Positions 8,204-21,100 of a stretch of DNA of 42,096 bases are shown in pieces; position 1 is the first letter of the stretch; the number at the start of each line of letters is the position of its first letter. Location of the stretch: IMG/VR virus record IMGVR_UViG_3300012936_000043, positions 1 to 42,096 of that record; one strand, written 5' to 3'. The notes beneath the pieces are model-generated. The model saw nothing but the letters and a program-made list of their open reading frames with translations. It searched no databases and had not been told where the DNA came from. Made by a program: the position numbers and the translations under genes. The DNA is from a virus.

Positions 8204-8569
8204 ATGGCAACATATATCGGATATAGTTCAATTGGACAGTTAGCTGAAAGCAGAATTCTTACAGATAAGGATATTGCAAAGCGTGATTTGATGAATCATT
8301 TTTACACCCGTAAAGGTGAACGTGTAGTTAATCCTGAGTTTGGAAGCATCATATGGGATATGATTTTTGAACCAATGGATCTTTACACAGAAAACTTAAT
8401 TCAAGAAGATGTAGAAAGAATTATTAACAGCGATCCACGTTGGAATCTGTTAAATTCAGTAGTACAAAAACCAGATGATCACAGCATTACAGTTCATACA
8501 AATGTTGAGTACGTTGATACAGGAACAGCAGAAGAACTACGTTTAAACTTTTTAGGTGAGATAGAATAA
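8204..8569 (+). CDS. 25: Baseplate wedge subunit gp25
   Basis: The 121-residue protein has the length and core motifs of the gp25 family. DIAKRDLMNHFYTRKGERV and NPEFGSIIWDMIFEP match the region that binds the wedge core in T4 and in type VI secretion (TssE). NLIQEDVERIINSDPRW and the closing VEYVDTG...LRLNF strands also fit. gp25 joins gp6 and gp53 and helps anchor the first sheath ring. The ATG has no clear ribosome site, but a late-promoter-like octamer lies six bases upstream. Its stop overlaps the gp6 start (TAATG). Confidence 0.92.
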   Translation: MATYIGYSSIGQLAESRILTDKDIAKRDLMNHFYTRKGERVVNPEFGSIIWDMIFEPMDLYTENLIQEDVERIINSDPRWNLLNSVVQKPDDHSITVHTNVEYVDTGTAEELRLNFLGEIE

Positions 8570-11500
8570 TGGCACAAGGCGCAAGACAAAGTAGCTTATT
8601 TGCGGCAGAAGATTTTAGTGTAATATACGAAAGCTTCGCACAAGCAAATTTAAAAGCATATGATTTTGATACCATTCGTACAGCAATGGTAGAATACATG
8701 AATTTAAACTATCCAGAAAATTTTACAGACTGGATTAGTTCAAGTGAATTTGTAAGTTTAATGGAACTTATGGCATTTCTTGGACACAACTTAGCATTTA
8801 GAAATGATTTAAACGCACGTGAAACATTCTTAAGTACAGCAGAACGTAGAGAAAGCGCCTTACGTATTGCAGAATTTTTAGGATACACACCAACACGTAA
8901 TGTAGTTGCCAATGGATATTTAAAAATAAATGCTATCAAAACAACAGAAGAAATTTTTGATGTAAACGGAAATAGTCTTTCAAATAAATTTGTTCAGTTT
9001 AGTGGAACTAGTAGTCCAGACAATTATCAAAACTTTTTGTCAATTATGAATTCAGTGTTACAAAGTAACAGCCAGTTTGGACAACCATTTGCAAAGTTTA
9101 CAGATAGTAATAATGTACGTAATGAGATTTACAGAACAAATAGTTTAGACAACGATGTAGTTTACGAATTCTCAGGAACAGTAAACGGCGGAAGAGCAAC
9201 ATTCGGAGCTCACAGTGTTTACTATAATCAAGACTTAGGTAAACTAGAAGAAAAAGCTCCTAACCCTTATGGTGTTATTGACTTCTTATATCGCAACGAT
9301 AACAGTAGTACTGCCAGTAACAAAACTGGATTCTTTATGGGATTCAAACAAGGTAGTTTACAGTTTCAAGACTTTAATGTTGAAAATGGTATTCCAAATA
9401 TGGTTATTGATATTAATGCAGAAAATGTTGCTAATGAAAATATATGGGTACAAACAATAGACGAAGTTGGTCAAGTAATGAAAAACTGGACCAGAATTGA
9501 TAGACTATATGGTCTAAGTGCAGTTTATAATAGTTTAGAAAATAAGCAACGTGATATCTATACAGTTAGTAGTCGTGAAAATGACCAAATAAGTATTGTA
9601 TTTGCAGACGGCGACTTTGGTAATATTCCACGTGGAACAATTCGTGTTTGGTATAGAACAGGTCTAAATTTAACTTATAGACTTGCTCCTAGCGATTTAG
9701 GAAACATTGCTATCACATTTGACTACACTGGTTCAGATGGTACAACTTATAGAGCAACATTAGATTGTAGTTTAAAAGATACAGTTAGTAATGCAAGTGC
9801 AAGAGAAAGTATCGATAGTATTCGTGCAAATGCAAGTAGATTTTTTGCTTCACAAGATCGAATGGTAACAGCAGAAGATTATAGCATTTATCCACTTACA
9901 GTTAGTAACAACATTAGAAAGATTAAAAGTGTTAACCGCATTCATAGCGGACACAGTCGCTTTAGAGACTTTAACGATCCAACTGCAACATACAGTGATG
10001 CAACACAGTATTTTGACGACGGATACATGTACACAGACAACTGCACAAGCAGAAAAGTTATTAACTTACCTACAAACTTAAACAGTGAGAGTATTTTTCA
10101 AAAACATATTCGACCTATACTTAATAATTCAGAGGTTAAAAACTTTTATTACACAAGACATTATTATGGTCCAACTGGTTTTTATAATAACAATAAACAG
10201 TACAGCGACACAACAAGTTATGTAACTTACTTTACATCAGATAACACAGAGACAAATGTCTTTCGTTGGAATATGGTTACTAAAAGTCATAAAACTTGTA
10301 CAGGTAATATTACATTCAACGGCGTTCCACAGCGTTTAGGAGAAATGGCACAGCATCCGTTACGAAAAGCAGAAATTAATGGATTAATTGAATTTGTTAC
10401 AGCACCTTTCAAAAAAGGTTATATTAAAAGTGCTACAGTTTTAAATGGTGGTACAGGATATGTTGATGCTCCAGATCTCACAGTAAACGGAGTTGGAACT
10501 AACGGCTCGTTAACAGCTAATGTTGCGAACGGTAGTGTTGTAAGTGTTAATATTAACGATAGTGGTATTAATTATAATTCAGCAACTAGTGTTTCTATAA
10601 AACCACAAACAACAGGCGGCACTGGTGCAATTATATTACTTGAAATTGCAGATGCAGAAAGTGTATGGACAAGAGTTGTTAGTCTAAGTAGTACTGGCTT
10701 AGGAGAAGATGATGCAACAGGTATTCCAACTGGTATAGACGAGCGTGGACGTGGTGCAGTTGTGTTAAGTAAAATTATTCCAAGTGGCGCACGTATTAGA
10801 CGACTTGTTCCAAGTTGGGAATCAGATTTAGATGATACAGTTAAAGCTGAAGTATTAAGTAAAATTGACAATAAAAATTCATTTGGTTTACGATATGATC
10901 CAGCAGGACAAAAATGGATTGTTGTTGATAGTGCAAACTTACCTACATCAGGAATTTCAAATAACGATGTTTCTAATTGGAGTAGGTTAAACGAAGGCAA
11001 TGATAGTTCAACTGGTATAGACAATAGTTGGTTAGTACGTATTAATTATCAAACTACCGAGTGGGAAGTATTGACTAGAAAAACAAGAATTATATATGGT
11101 AGTGATCAAAAAGTTAAATTTGGAAATTTAAACTTTGAAGATACATTTAGTAGTGAAACACTAAAACCAAGCAGAGACAGCGTTACTGTATTAGGTATTA
11201 ATACTTCTTCAAGTACAAATTATACACCTATTGGAACAGATTATAAATTTAATGCAACAGGATATTTTACATACAACGACGGTTATACAGATCCGTATAA
11301 AATAAGAGTAGCATTAGCTGATCCAGACAATGATGGATTCCCAGATGATCCAAGTGCATATAATAATATTATCGGAGACGAAACAACTAAACTTGGAATT
11401 AAAACAGTTGACGGATTCAAATATAAAGTATATGATGCTAATGGCACCGAGCAGGTAGTTGGTAGAGCACAACTACATACAAAGTACAGTCGTATTGCAG

Positions 11501-12105
11501 ATCTCGGACAAGTTATTGATCCAAGTATTACAAATATTATAGATACGTTTGTATTACTAGAAAGTTATGACAATGAGTTTAGAGTTTGGGCTAAAAATGA
11601 TGGACGTACATTTACTAAGCCTAACCCACCAACAGTACACGAATTAAACGATTTATTCTCACGTTTGAATACAAAGAAAACAATCAGTGACCAAGTTATT
11701 TACAGACCAGTAAAATATAAAGTATTGTTTGGTGACTTAGCAAGTGAAGAACTACAAGCAACATTTAATGTAACTAAAACAAGTAATTCAACAATGAGTG
11801 ATACTGAAATTAAACAGCAAGTGGTTAAACTAATAGAAGCATACTTTAATATTAATAACTGGGACTTTGGTGAAACATTTTACTTCACTGAACTTGCCGC
11901 ATACATTCATAATAGTATGGTAGGACAAGTAAGTCAAGTCACAATTGTACCTATAAACAATTTTGAATCAAACTTATTTGAAATTAGGTCTGATAGTGAT
12001 GAGCTATTTGTACCAATATTAAATACTTCGAATGTTGCAATAACAAATGAGTTTGTTGCTAATCCAACAAGTATTGCCGCTAATTCCGGAGTAAGCATCG
12101 TATGA
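8569..12105 (+). CDS. 6: Baseplate wedge subunit gp6 (J-like, enlarged)
   Basis: The N-terminal 130 residues are typical of T4 gp6: FTDWISSSEFVSLMELMAFL, then NLAFRNDLNARETFLSTAER and ALRIAEFLGYTPTRNV. The C-terminus contains a gp6-like segment with VRYR-type strands, KQQVVKLIEAYFNINNW and FYFTELAAYIHNS. Two gp6 copies per wedge form the iris-like inner ring that opens on sheath contraction. At 1178 residues it is nearly twice T4 gp6 (660 aa). Part of the excess is an insertion at about residues 616-694 with glycine-turn repeats (LNGGTGYVDAPDLTVNG, then a similar unit), a beta module common in marine phage tail proteins. The gene overlaps gp25 (TAATG) and the next gene (ATGA). Confidence 0.88.
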   Translation: MAQGARQSSLFAAEDFSVIYESFAQANLKAYDFDTIRTAMVEYMNLNYPENFTDWISSSEFVSLMELMAFLGHNLAFRNDLNARETFLSTAERRESALRIAEFLGYTPTRNVVANGYLKINAIKTTEEIFDVNGNSLSNKFVQFSGTSSPDNYQNFLSIMNSVLQSNSQFGQPFAKFTDSNNVRNEIYRTNSLDNDVVYEFSGTVNGGRATFGAHSVYYNQDLGKLEEKAPNPYGVIDFLYRNDNSSTASNKTGFFMGFKQGSLQFQDFNVENGIPNMVIDINAENVANENIWVQTIDEVGQVMKNWTRIDRLYGLSAVYNSLENKQRDIYTVSSRENDQISIVFADGDFGNIPRGTIRVWYRTGLNLTYRLAPSDLGNIAITFDYTGSDGTTYRATLDCSLKDTVSNASARESIDSIRANASRFFASQDRMVTAEDYSIYPLTVSNNIRKIKSVNRIHSGHSRFRDFNDPTATYSDATQYFDDGYMYTDNCTSRKVINLPTNLNSESIFQKHIRPILNNSEVKNFYYTRHYYGPTGFYNNNKQYSDTTSYVTYFTSDNTETNVFRWNMVTKSHKTCTGNITFNGVPQRLGEMAQHPLRKAEINGLIEFVTAPFKKGYIKSATVLNGGTGYVDAPDLTVNGVGTNGSLTANVANGSVVSVNINDSGINYNSATSVSIKPQTTGGTGAIILLEIADAESVWTRVVSLSSTGLGEDDATGIPTGIDERGRGAVVLSKIIPSGARIRRLVPSWESDLDDTVKAEVLSKIDNKNSFGLRYDPAGQKWIVVDSANLPTSGISNNDVSNWSRLNEGNDSSTGIDNSWLVRINYQTTEWEVLTRKTRIIYGSDQKVKFGNLNFEDTFSSETLKPSRDSVTVLGINTSSSTNYTPIGTDYKFNATGYFTYNDGYTDPYKIRVALADPDNDGFPDDPSAYNNIIGDETTKLGIKTVDGFKYKVYDANGTEQVVGRAQLHTKYSRIADLGQVIDPSITNIIDTFVLLESYDNEFRVWAKNDGRTFTKPNPPTVHELNDLFSRLNTKKTISDQVIYRPVKYKVLFGDLASEELQATFNVTKTSNSTMSDTEIKQQVVKLIEAYFNINNWDFGETFYFTELAAYIHNSMVGQVSQVTIVPINNFESNLFEIRSDSDELFVPILNTSNVAITNEFVANPTSIAANSGVSIV

Positions 12106-15100
12106 AGAACTATAAAGCAAATCCAGTTGTTGCACCGTTAATCACAAAACCAGGCGAAAGTAAAGAGTATGTGGGAACACGTAATGTTACTAACTTATTA
12201 CCTGAGATTTTTAAAACACAAGTAAACAAACGCTTTTTAGATAGTACATTAGAACAATTAATGAGTAGTGGTAGTCTACAAACTATTAATCATTATTTAG
12301 GTGAAAAAACTAAAACCAGAATTGTTGATGATTCATATATTGAAGATGGAAGAACTAGTGATCCATATCAATTTACTCCAGGTCTAGTTAACAAAGATAC
12401 AGATGGTAATGTTTCAAATGCAATTGCATATGATGATTTACTTCATAATATGAACTTTAGCCAAGTACAATTAAATCAAAATAACAGAGTATTTGACGAA
12501 AAAGGTTATACACTTGACTTACCAATTAATTATGATATGTATACAAACTATCACAGATACTTTTGGGCAGTAGATGTTGTTCCAGTTATTGACATTATTC
12601 CAGCGGCAAGTGATCCAATTACAATTGACGATATTGTAGGTAAGTTTGAATATACAACTCCAACACTTAGTAATGGAAAAACACTAACACTTAAAAACGG
12701 TATGCGTATTCGTTTTGAAAGTATTGATATAGAACGTACACATCAAAGTGTAGCAGGTAATAAAGTATTCACAAGTCCTATTAGTAATCCTCTAGAATAT
12801 AAAGTTTATCTAAATAATTTTAAGCAAACAGAAGGCGTTGACTATAATAAAATAAGTGCAACAGAGTATGAATTTGTTACAGCACCAGCAGTTGGTGATG
12901 AAATTGAAATTCATGCATTTTGGGTAAACAGTGGAACATACAGAAAAGAAGAAGTTTATATTGTTGATGGAGTTAAACGACCAGAAGGTATTAAGTTTAC
13001 AAAACAATTTACTCCAGTAGACGGTGTTGAAAACTACGGTAAACGTGTATGGTTTAACCAAACAATCTATAGCGGTAAGCAACCAACTAAATTTGACGAA
13101 GAAGGTGAAAGTTTTGAATTTAAGCCGTTTGATTTACGTGAACTAAAAATACAAACTCGTGAGTATACTTGTGAAGAACGTTGGGCACAAGATCAAAGTG
13201 CATGGGCTCGTAGTAACTTATGGATGAGTCAAGACACAATCGAAACTATTTGTGAATTTACTGATGATGATCCTTCATTATATACAATTGAACAGTTACG
13301 TGCAACAAGACCTATTATTGAATATAAAGCAAATATTAAAAAGTATGAGTTTGGCACACAACACTTAGAGTTTGTTGATTATATGTTTGATCAACTTGAT
13401 CCTGCGGTAGACATTGTAGGACAACCGTTCTTTGATTTAGCAAGACATTTGATTACACAAGATTGGGTACACAAAGGTTATAACAAAGGTGATTTAGTTA
13501 AAGTAGCTAGAGCAGGAGCAATTACATATTGGGATTGTAAACGTACACATGGCGAAGCATATGATCCTACAATGTTTGAAAACAACAAATACTGGAATCA
13601 AGTATACAGTAAAGTTATAGAAGATGACGAATTAGTATTATTCATTAATAGTACTAATGCTACATACAACAATAAAATTTATAGAGCAAGTGGAAATGGT
13701 ACAAGTTTGTCATTGACACTAGTTTATGATCTAACAGATTATAGTGTTGGTCATAAAGTAATGTGTGTAAACGGATACAATGCTGTCTTTTATGATAGTT
13801 ATGATGGACTTATCTACAGTGGTAGTGAATGGTATTGGGATGGCACCACTTGGGTTTATGGACAACAAAAAGAACATAGCAGTGCAGGCGCACTATTCCA
13901 ATTATATGATACAGAGCTAACAGAATTACATGACGCTACAAAATATCCAAACAGTACATTTAAAGGCGACAGAATTTTTGACTACGGCAAAGGTAGCACA
14001 CGTTATGATGAAAGTTTAGGATTTAATCCACGTTATGTTGATTATGGTAATACACCGGGTTTAAGTTTTGATTTAGAACTAGGTGCAAAACGCTATCATT
14101 ATAATGTAACAAAAGAAAACAGCGGATATCATCAAACATTTGATACTGGTAATATAGAAGATATTCCAGGTTACTACTTTTATAGAATGCTTGATACTGA
14201 CAAATATTATAATGGTTGGAAATTACTAAGATCAGGACAGCCTGTTAAACGTCATGCAAGTTTTGTAAGTTCAGGAACAGTTATATGTGAACTAGGAACA
14301 ACAGATTTAAAAACAGATAATAAGTTTATTATTCGTAAAGACAAAGGCGGTTTTGTTTTTGCAACTACTAGCACACAAAACTCATGTACAAAATTACATG
14401 AAGTGTCAGATATTAATCCATTTATGTTTGTTAGCAAAGATAGAACATACAAATTACAAACACAATTTCCTATTAGTGAAATTGAATTTGTGGACTTTGA
14501 AGGCTCTGCACTTACTAATGTTTCTATATCAAATATAGACACATACAATGCAGAACTTCAAGTTACTAGTGCTTTTGCAAATACAGTAATTAGATATCGT
14601 GAAGTTGGTAATACTTCAAATACAGGATTGATTTATGTTGACACAAATACGATTTTTAGAAACTTAGAAGTTTATGTTAATGGTGTTACTACAACTTCAT
14701 ACACACTAAATGGTAGTTTAGTAACTGTAAATGGAAAAGAAGATGATATAGTTGATGTGTATTGGTGGACAGATAGTGAACTTAACAAACGTGCCGACGG
14801 CAACTTCGAACCAGCAGATACACATTTATACAATGCATTCAATGAATGGGCAACAGAAGTTAGTTTCGGTGATTTACAAGAACATTTACGTTTAGGAATG
14901 ACAAACATTCCTGGATTTACAGGTGACTATTTTGGTGATAACAATTACGAAAACTTACCACATGTACACGATTTTGCAGGCACAATTAGAAAGCAACCTT
15001 ATAGTACAGCATTATTAAATCAACTTAGTGCAGACGTTGACACTAACATATACAATAGTATTGCATATGCCGCTAACAGTTATAAGAAGTTTAAGTTTCA

Positions 15101-18100
15101 GTTTTTACAAAAAGTAAAACAACTACACAACACAATTGCAATTGAAACTCCTGTACATGAACTCGTAGATAGCGCACTTGCTAGTATCAACTTAGGTAAA
15201 AACGATGACTCTATGTATGCTAATAGTAACATGGCAATGTTTAAAGATTACGAAAGTGTAGATTACACATGGGAATCAGGTCAGACACAAGCATTTACAT
15301 TACCACAAGTTGTGAATCAATATCATGATGCTAGTAATCATATACAAGCATGGGTTGAAGATAATGATGGTTGGCATAGTTTAGTTAAAGGTGTAGACTA
15401 TACACTAACTGCAAATAAAATTACAATTACTCGCACTATTGCATATAAAACAGCAAGTAATAGCGCAACATTACATGTTCGCTGGTATGCACAAAATGCA
15501 GTAAGTTTTATTCCGCCTAGTGCAGTTAAATTAGGATTAATTAAACCATATACTCCAAGCCTAACAAGCCAAGATATATTTGGACATGATGGAAGTATTG
15601 TTGAAAGATTAGGCACTGAAATTATTGATAGATCAGATGCTAACTTTAGAATTGAAGATGCGGCTAGTTGGGATTTAGAATTAAGAATTTACAATAACCT
15701 ATACAGTGAAATTGATTCTATAATAGATTATAAAGAAATAATGCCTAATGCAAATAGACCTACTACGTATACATGGGACGAATATGTTGCCGCATTAGAG
15801 CCAGACTTTAAACGCTTTGCACAAACAGCAGGATTAGAAAGTTTAACAGATCCTACATATTATGATGCTGGAAATAGATTTACATGGAACTATAGTAGCG
15901 TAGGTCCAGGCATTGGTGGCTGGAGAGGTTTGTATACTTATTACTTTAACACTTATAGACCAGACACACATCCTTGGGAGATGTTTGGATACAATAAAAA
16001 ACCAACTTGGTGGGATACTCGTTATAGTTGGAATGCAGGTGCTAAAAGAACTGCACTTATTGAATCATTAAAAACAGGACAGTACAGTGATCCAATTGAC
16101 TCTCCTAAGTATAATATAAATTATGCTTATACTGCATATGATTGGGATAATAATGTACTTGTTACACCCGGCGGTAACTTAAACAATCCAATTACAGCAG
16201 GTGTAGTAACTGCACCAACTACTGTAGCAGCCGCACAAAATTTTGTATTTGGTGACATGGGTAGTGTAGAGTTTGAGTGGATTCAAACATCAGAATTTAA
16301 AATTGTACAACAACTTGCACTACTAAGGTTACGCCCATTGTGGATGACAAACAACTTCTTTACAAGTACAAACAAAGAAGTAATTAGAAATATAAACATT
16401 CCAGATGATATTATTGTTGATAAAGATGCACTACAGTTAAGTAATTATACAACCGCAATGCTTTCAAATACTTTTTACAACGATAGCATTATTGAAAAAG
16501 TAAATGTAAAGTCTAGTAGTGCAGTAACAACTACTCCAGAAATAACTATTTTTGGTAACTATGGTACTGGTGCTACTGCTACAGCAATTGTAGAAAATAA
16601 TAGTGTTGTAAGTGTTAGCGTCACTAATCCAGGATATGATTATCAAAGTAAACCAGGAATAGTGTTCAGTGACGGTGATATTGTTACTGAAACATTTTTA
16701 CTTAAAAATGCAAAACGTTATAGTACCGGATTAAACACCGCTGTTGTAGACTTTGCACAGTATAATATAACTAATGCAAGTGTGATTGAAGATCGTTTTT
16801 CAAGAGCAAGTATACAGCCTATTATAAAAGCAGGCGGTTTTGTTAATCCTAATAGACAATCGCTTATTTTAGAAAGCAGTCAAGACAAAGGCAAAGTTAA
16901 TGTTCCTGAAGAGAATATACAAACAATGCTTTATATGAATCAACCAAATCATGAAACATTTATGGGCGGTATTCAGTTTACTAAAAAACAAAACAGTTAC
17001 GAAATGACTGGGATTGATAAAAATGCAATGTATGCAAATTACTTTGAGCCACTAGATAATAGTAAGAAAATTTATGTTAATCTATCTCAGTTTAGTTTAG
17101 TAAGATATGAAAAGTATTCACAAACCCCAACAAGAATTTATTATGGTGAAGTTCTTCCATCATTACAAGATGCATATACATTTATCTTAGGACATAGTGA
17201 ATATTTACGTGCAGATGGATGGATCACAAATTGGAAAGAAACTGCTGATAATTTTGCACTATGGGCTGAAACTGCTAATGAAGGTGAATCATTTTTATGT
17301 ATTCCAAGTACAATACGTTACGAAATTGCAGATGGTCCACGTGGCTATTATGATGCTATACTACATCGCTATGACGGTATTAATAATATGTTAGATGAAA
17401 ACGGAAATCAAGTTCCGGTTAATAATGTTGTTGTTAGCAGACCTCTTAATTCAAGCGAAGATCAAATTACTACTATTGAAGCGAAAACAGCTGATGTGAA
17501 TATTTTAGGATTACGTTTGTATCGTGTAGAACTAGAACACATTATTGTATTTGACAATGAAACGGATTTTGATGATATAATTTATAAACCAGAAATTGGA
17601 CAACGTCATAAAAGAATTACATGGCGTGGTGCTAGAACAAAAGACTGGAATGGTAAACTATATACACCAGGTTACTTTGTAAATGATAATACAATTATTG
17701 ATAACTTTGATACAGTCGCTAACAGTAGTTTAGAATACTTTAACGAATCTACAATTGATCTTAATAACAGTGCAATGGTAGATACCGCAAGATTTAATAT
17801 TGGTTATAACAAACCGCAATGGAGCGAGTACTTAAACTTAGACGATGATGTTGTGTTTAACTTTACAAAAGGTACCAGAAAATATAGAGGTACTAAGTAT
17901 GGTTTAAATGCATTTATGAGAAATACAAGTATGCTCGGCGGCATTGCTGATGCAGAGCTATGTGAACTGTGGGCAGTACGTACAGCAGACTACGGTGATG
18001 TTAGAAGTAGAGATACTTTAGAATTTGAATTAAACAAAGAAGAATTAAATGCAAGTCCTCAACTTGTTAAATTTCATGCAGATGACTTTCCAGATATTAA

Positions 18101-21100
18101 TATAAATCGTACTATAAACATTGATCCTACTAGTTCTCTTCTAGTTACAGGTACTACAAATTCACCTTTCAGAGCAAGACAATCAAAGTCATTTTATAGA
18201 CAAAATGTACTTGAAGATATGGATCAATTTGAAAACGATATTGTTACTGCTGGCTTACCTTTGCTAACAGAAACAAACTATAGAACACTTAATAGAGAAT
18301 TGTTTGCTTCAAGCGACTGGGCAACTACTAGTACTATAACTGAAAGATGGCAAAAAACAGAACAATGGAATAATAGAAAAGCATATAAATTTAACGATGA
18401 AGTAATTTATGAAGGTCGTGTTTGGAGAATGAGAGATCCGGATGGGACAAGCGGACTACAACGTCCTAATGATCCTATTGAAGTTGTTGGAACTGTTAGT
18501 TTACCTATTATTCCAAGTAGTGGACAAACACTTAGTATTGATGGAACAGTTGTTACTATTCAGCGTACTAGCCAATCAACTACTCTTAATCCAATACAAG
18601 TAACAGGATCTGGAAATATAAATCTACAAGGAGTACAACATAACTCTACATTGATAGTTGGACAAAGCTCAGGTATTAATCAAACATTAGTTTTTGATAA
18701 TACAACATCGTCTATTAATTTCCAAGACGTTACAAAAACAGGTAACATTACAAACTTCTTTATTGATGGTGGTCCTAATAGCGGAAAAGAACTAATAATC
18801 GACAGTGTTAGTATTCCTTTTAATGCTACTACTTCGTCCACTGGTAATATAACAATTGAAGATGGTTTTACACAAGCATTTACTAGTACATTTGTAACAA
18901 ACACTTCTTCAATTAGTGCAATCGTTACAGGTAGAATTAATGCAATTGAAGCATTAAGGTTAGCCGTTATTGCTGACACTGGATTAAGTGGTTGGAATTC
19001 AATAGTATCTAGTTACTTTACAAACGATAGCGGACTAGACATTTTATATCTTCAAGGAATTAGCAATGCTAACATTGCTACAGAAATAGACAATCTAATA
19101 GCTAACGATATAACACTTATTAACTCTATTACTAATAATACATATGCTAATAATCCTGCATTAATTCCTGCTAGTGTTATTCAAGCGGCACAAACAGCAT
19201 TAGATCCAGCACCGTTTATTACAAATATTAAAAACTTTGCTGTCAATAGTAGCAGTAATGTATTTGATGCAAATGAAGTTATTGCAACCTCAGGTACAAC
19301 AGTAGGTAAAAGATACTCAGATGTTGAGATTGTACAAGAAATTAATAACGCAGGTATTCCAGATGTTACTGCTAGTTTATCAAGTAACGGTAACTTATTA
19401 ATTACTAAAACTACTAGTGACAGATCTCAGCAATTTAGTTTAACAATTACAGCGGCAGGCGCAAATGCAGATGTTGGATTCAATACAACAAATCAAACAA
19501 TTACAAGTTCAGGTATAACAGTTATTGCCACACCAGACTTAACATTAGCAGAAGTAGTACAACAAATTAACTCAGCTGGCATTGCAAACATTACTGCAAC
19601 TGCTTTATCTTCTGGACAAGTACAAATAACATCTACAGCAAGTACACTTTATATTGGTCCAGGTAGTGCAAACGCTACTATTGGATTAAATGAAGGAGTC
19701 GTTCCTGCTACAGTTACAGTAACAACAACTGACAGAACTAGTGATTTAACAGATACAATTAGCTCAATTAATAATGCAGGTATTGTTGGAATTTCTGCTA
19801 GTAACTCAAACAATAGATTAAGAATTGTTAGTACAAACGAAACAATGACAATTGGATCAGGTACAGCAAATAATACATTAGGTATCACAGCACAAGTTTA
19901 CTTTGCTACACAAACTCAAATTAGTAATGAATTTAATGCAACTGGTAGTGACGGATTACCTACATTTGAACGTGTTGTGCAAGATCCATTTAATATGAAT
20001 ATTTGGGTTGCTGATAATAGTTCGCAAGGTAATATTAATGCAGGATATAATGTTTATCAAGCGATGGAATTTGGTATGCATATTACAAAATGTTGTGCAG
20101 GCATTAATGATGCAGATGAAGCACAAATTTCAATAGACTTATCAGATTATCCAACAACACATACAGCATTTCATAATTTATCCATTGGTGATTATGTTCT
20201 TATTGCAGGAAGTAATAGTATTCCTAGTATTGACGGTGTACATAAAATAACTAGTATCGATCCTGCAAATGCAAACATTTTTTACATTGATGAATATATA
20301 AATGAAAACGGAACAGCTGGAAATGTATATCCTTTACGTAGTGTTAGATTTACAAGTTATGCAGACTTGATTGCGAACTATAATACATTTACAACTGATT
20401 CATCACAAACTGGAGAAGCCGCAGTATTTAATTACAATTTTGCTGGCAACAGATTTGATAATGAACCTATATATGCATATGTTGATGACGCAAATTCAAA
20501 ACCAGCAGTATATCAATGGACAGGAAGTTGGTCATTAACAAGTGGGCACTTTGATGGCGAATGGATTCAAGTAAGAGTACAAGAAGGTCAAGCTCGCAAT
20601 GACTTAATTGAAAATATCAAAATTTATGATGCTAATAGACGCACTATTATAACAGCATTAGAAGTATACGATCCTGCTAAAGGTATTATACCTGGATTTG
20701 TTGATTCAGAAATTAACTTTAAATCTACAGCAGATAGAGCAGTATACAATTATAATAGTTTTAATGGGTATGAAGAAAATGATGATGCTTGGACTGGAAA
20801 ATGGGTAGGATCTAGATGGTGGGATTTAACAACTAGTATCTATTTAGATTACGAACAAGGACCAGATGAGTATAATCAACAACAATGGGGTAGGTTATTT
20901 CCAGGTGCAAGCATTGACATTTACGAATGGGTACGTAGCCCTGTATTACCAGAAGAATATGAAAACCTTGTTGCTAAAGGCGGAAAAATTGACGGACAAC
21001 GTGCAACAGGCGAAGCATATAGTGTTATTATAAATGGTGAAACAACATACTATTGGACAGAGCAAACATACTTTAATCCTATTAGAAAACAAAGCGAAAT

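Noticed and set aside
10572-11024. Minus-strand open frame of 150 codons inside the gp6 gene
   Set aside because: It lies antisense within a well-supported long gene, has no ribosome site or promoter, and its Ser/Leu/Pro-rich composition is typical of a shadow frame.
12585-12600. TTGACA inside the giant gene
   Set aside because: It encodes in-frame residues, and there is no suitable -10 with correct spacing ahead of a gene start. Chance matches are expected in AT-rich coding DNA.
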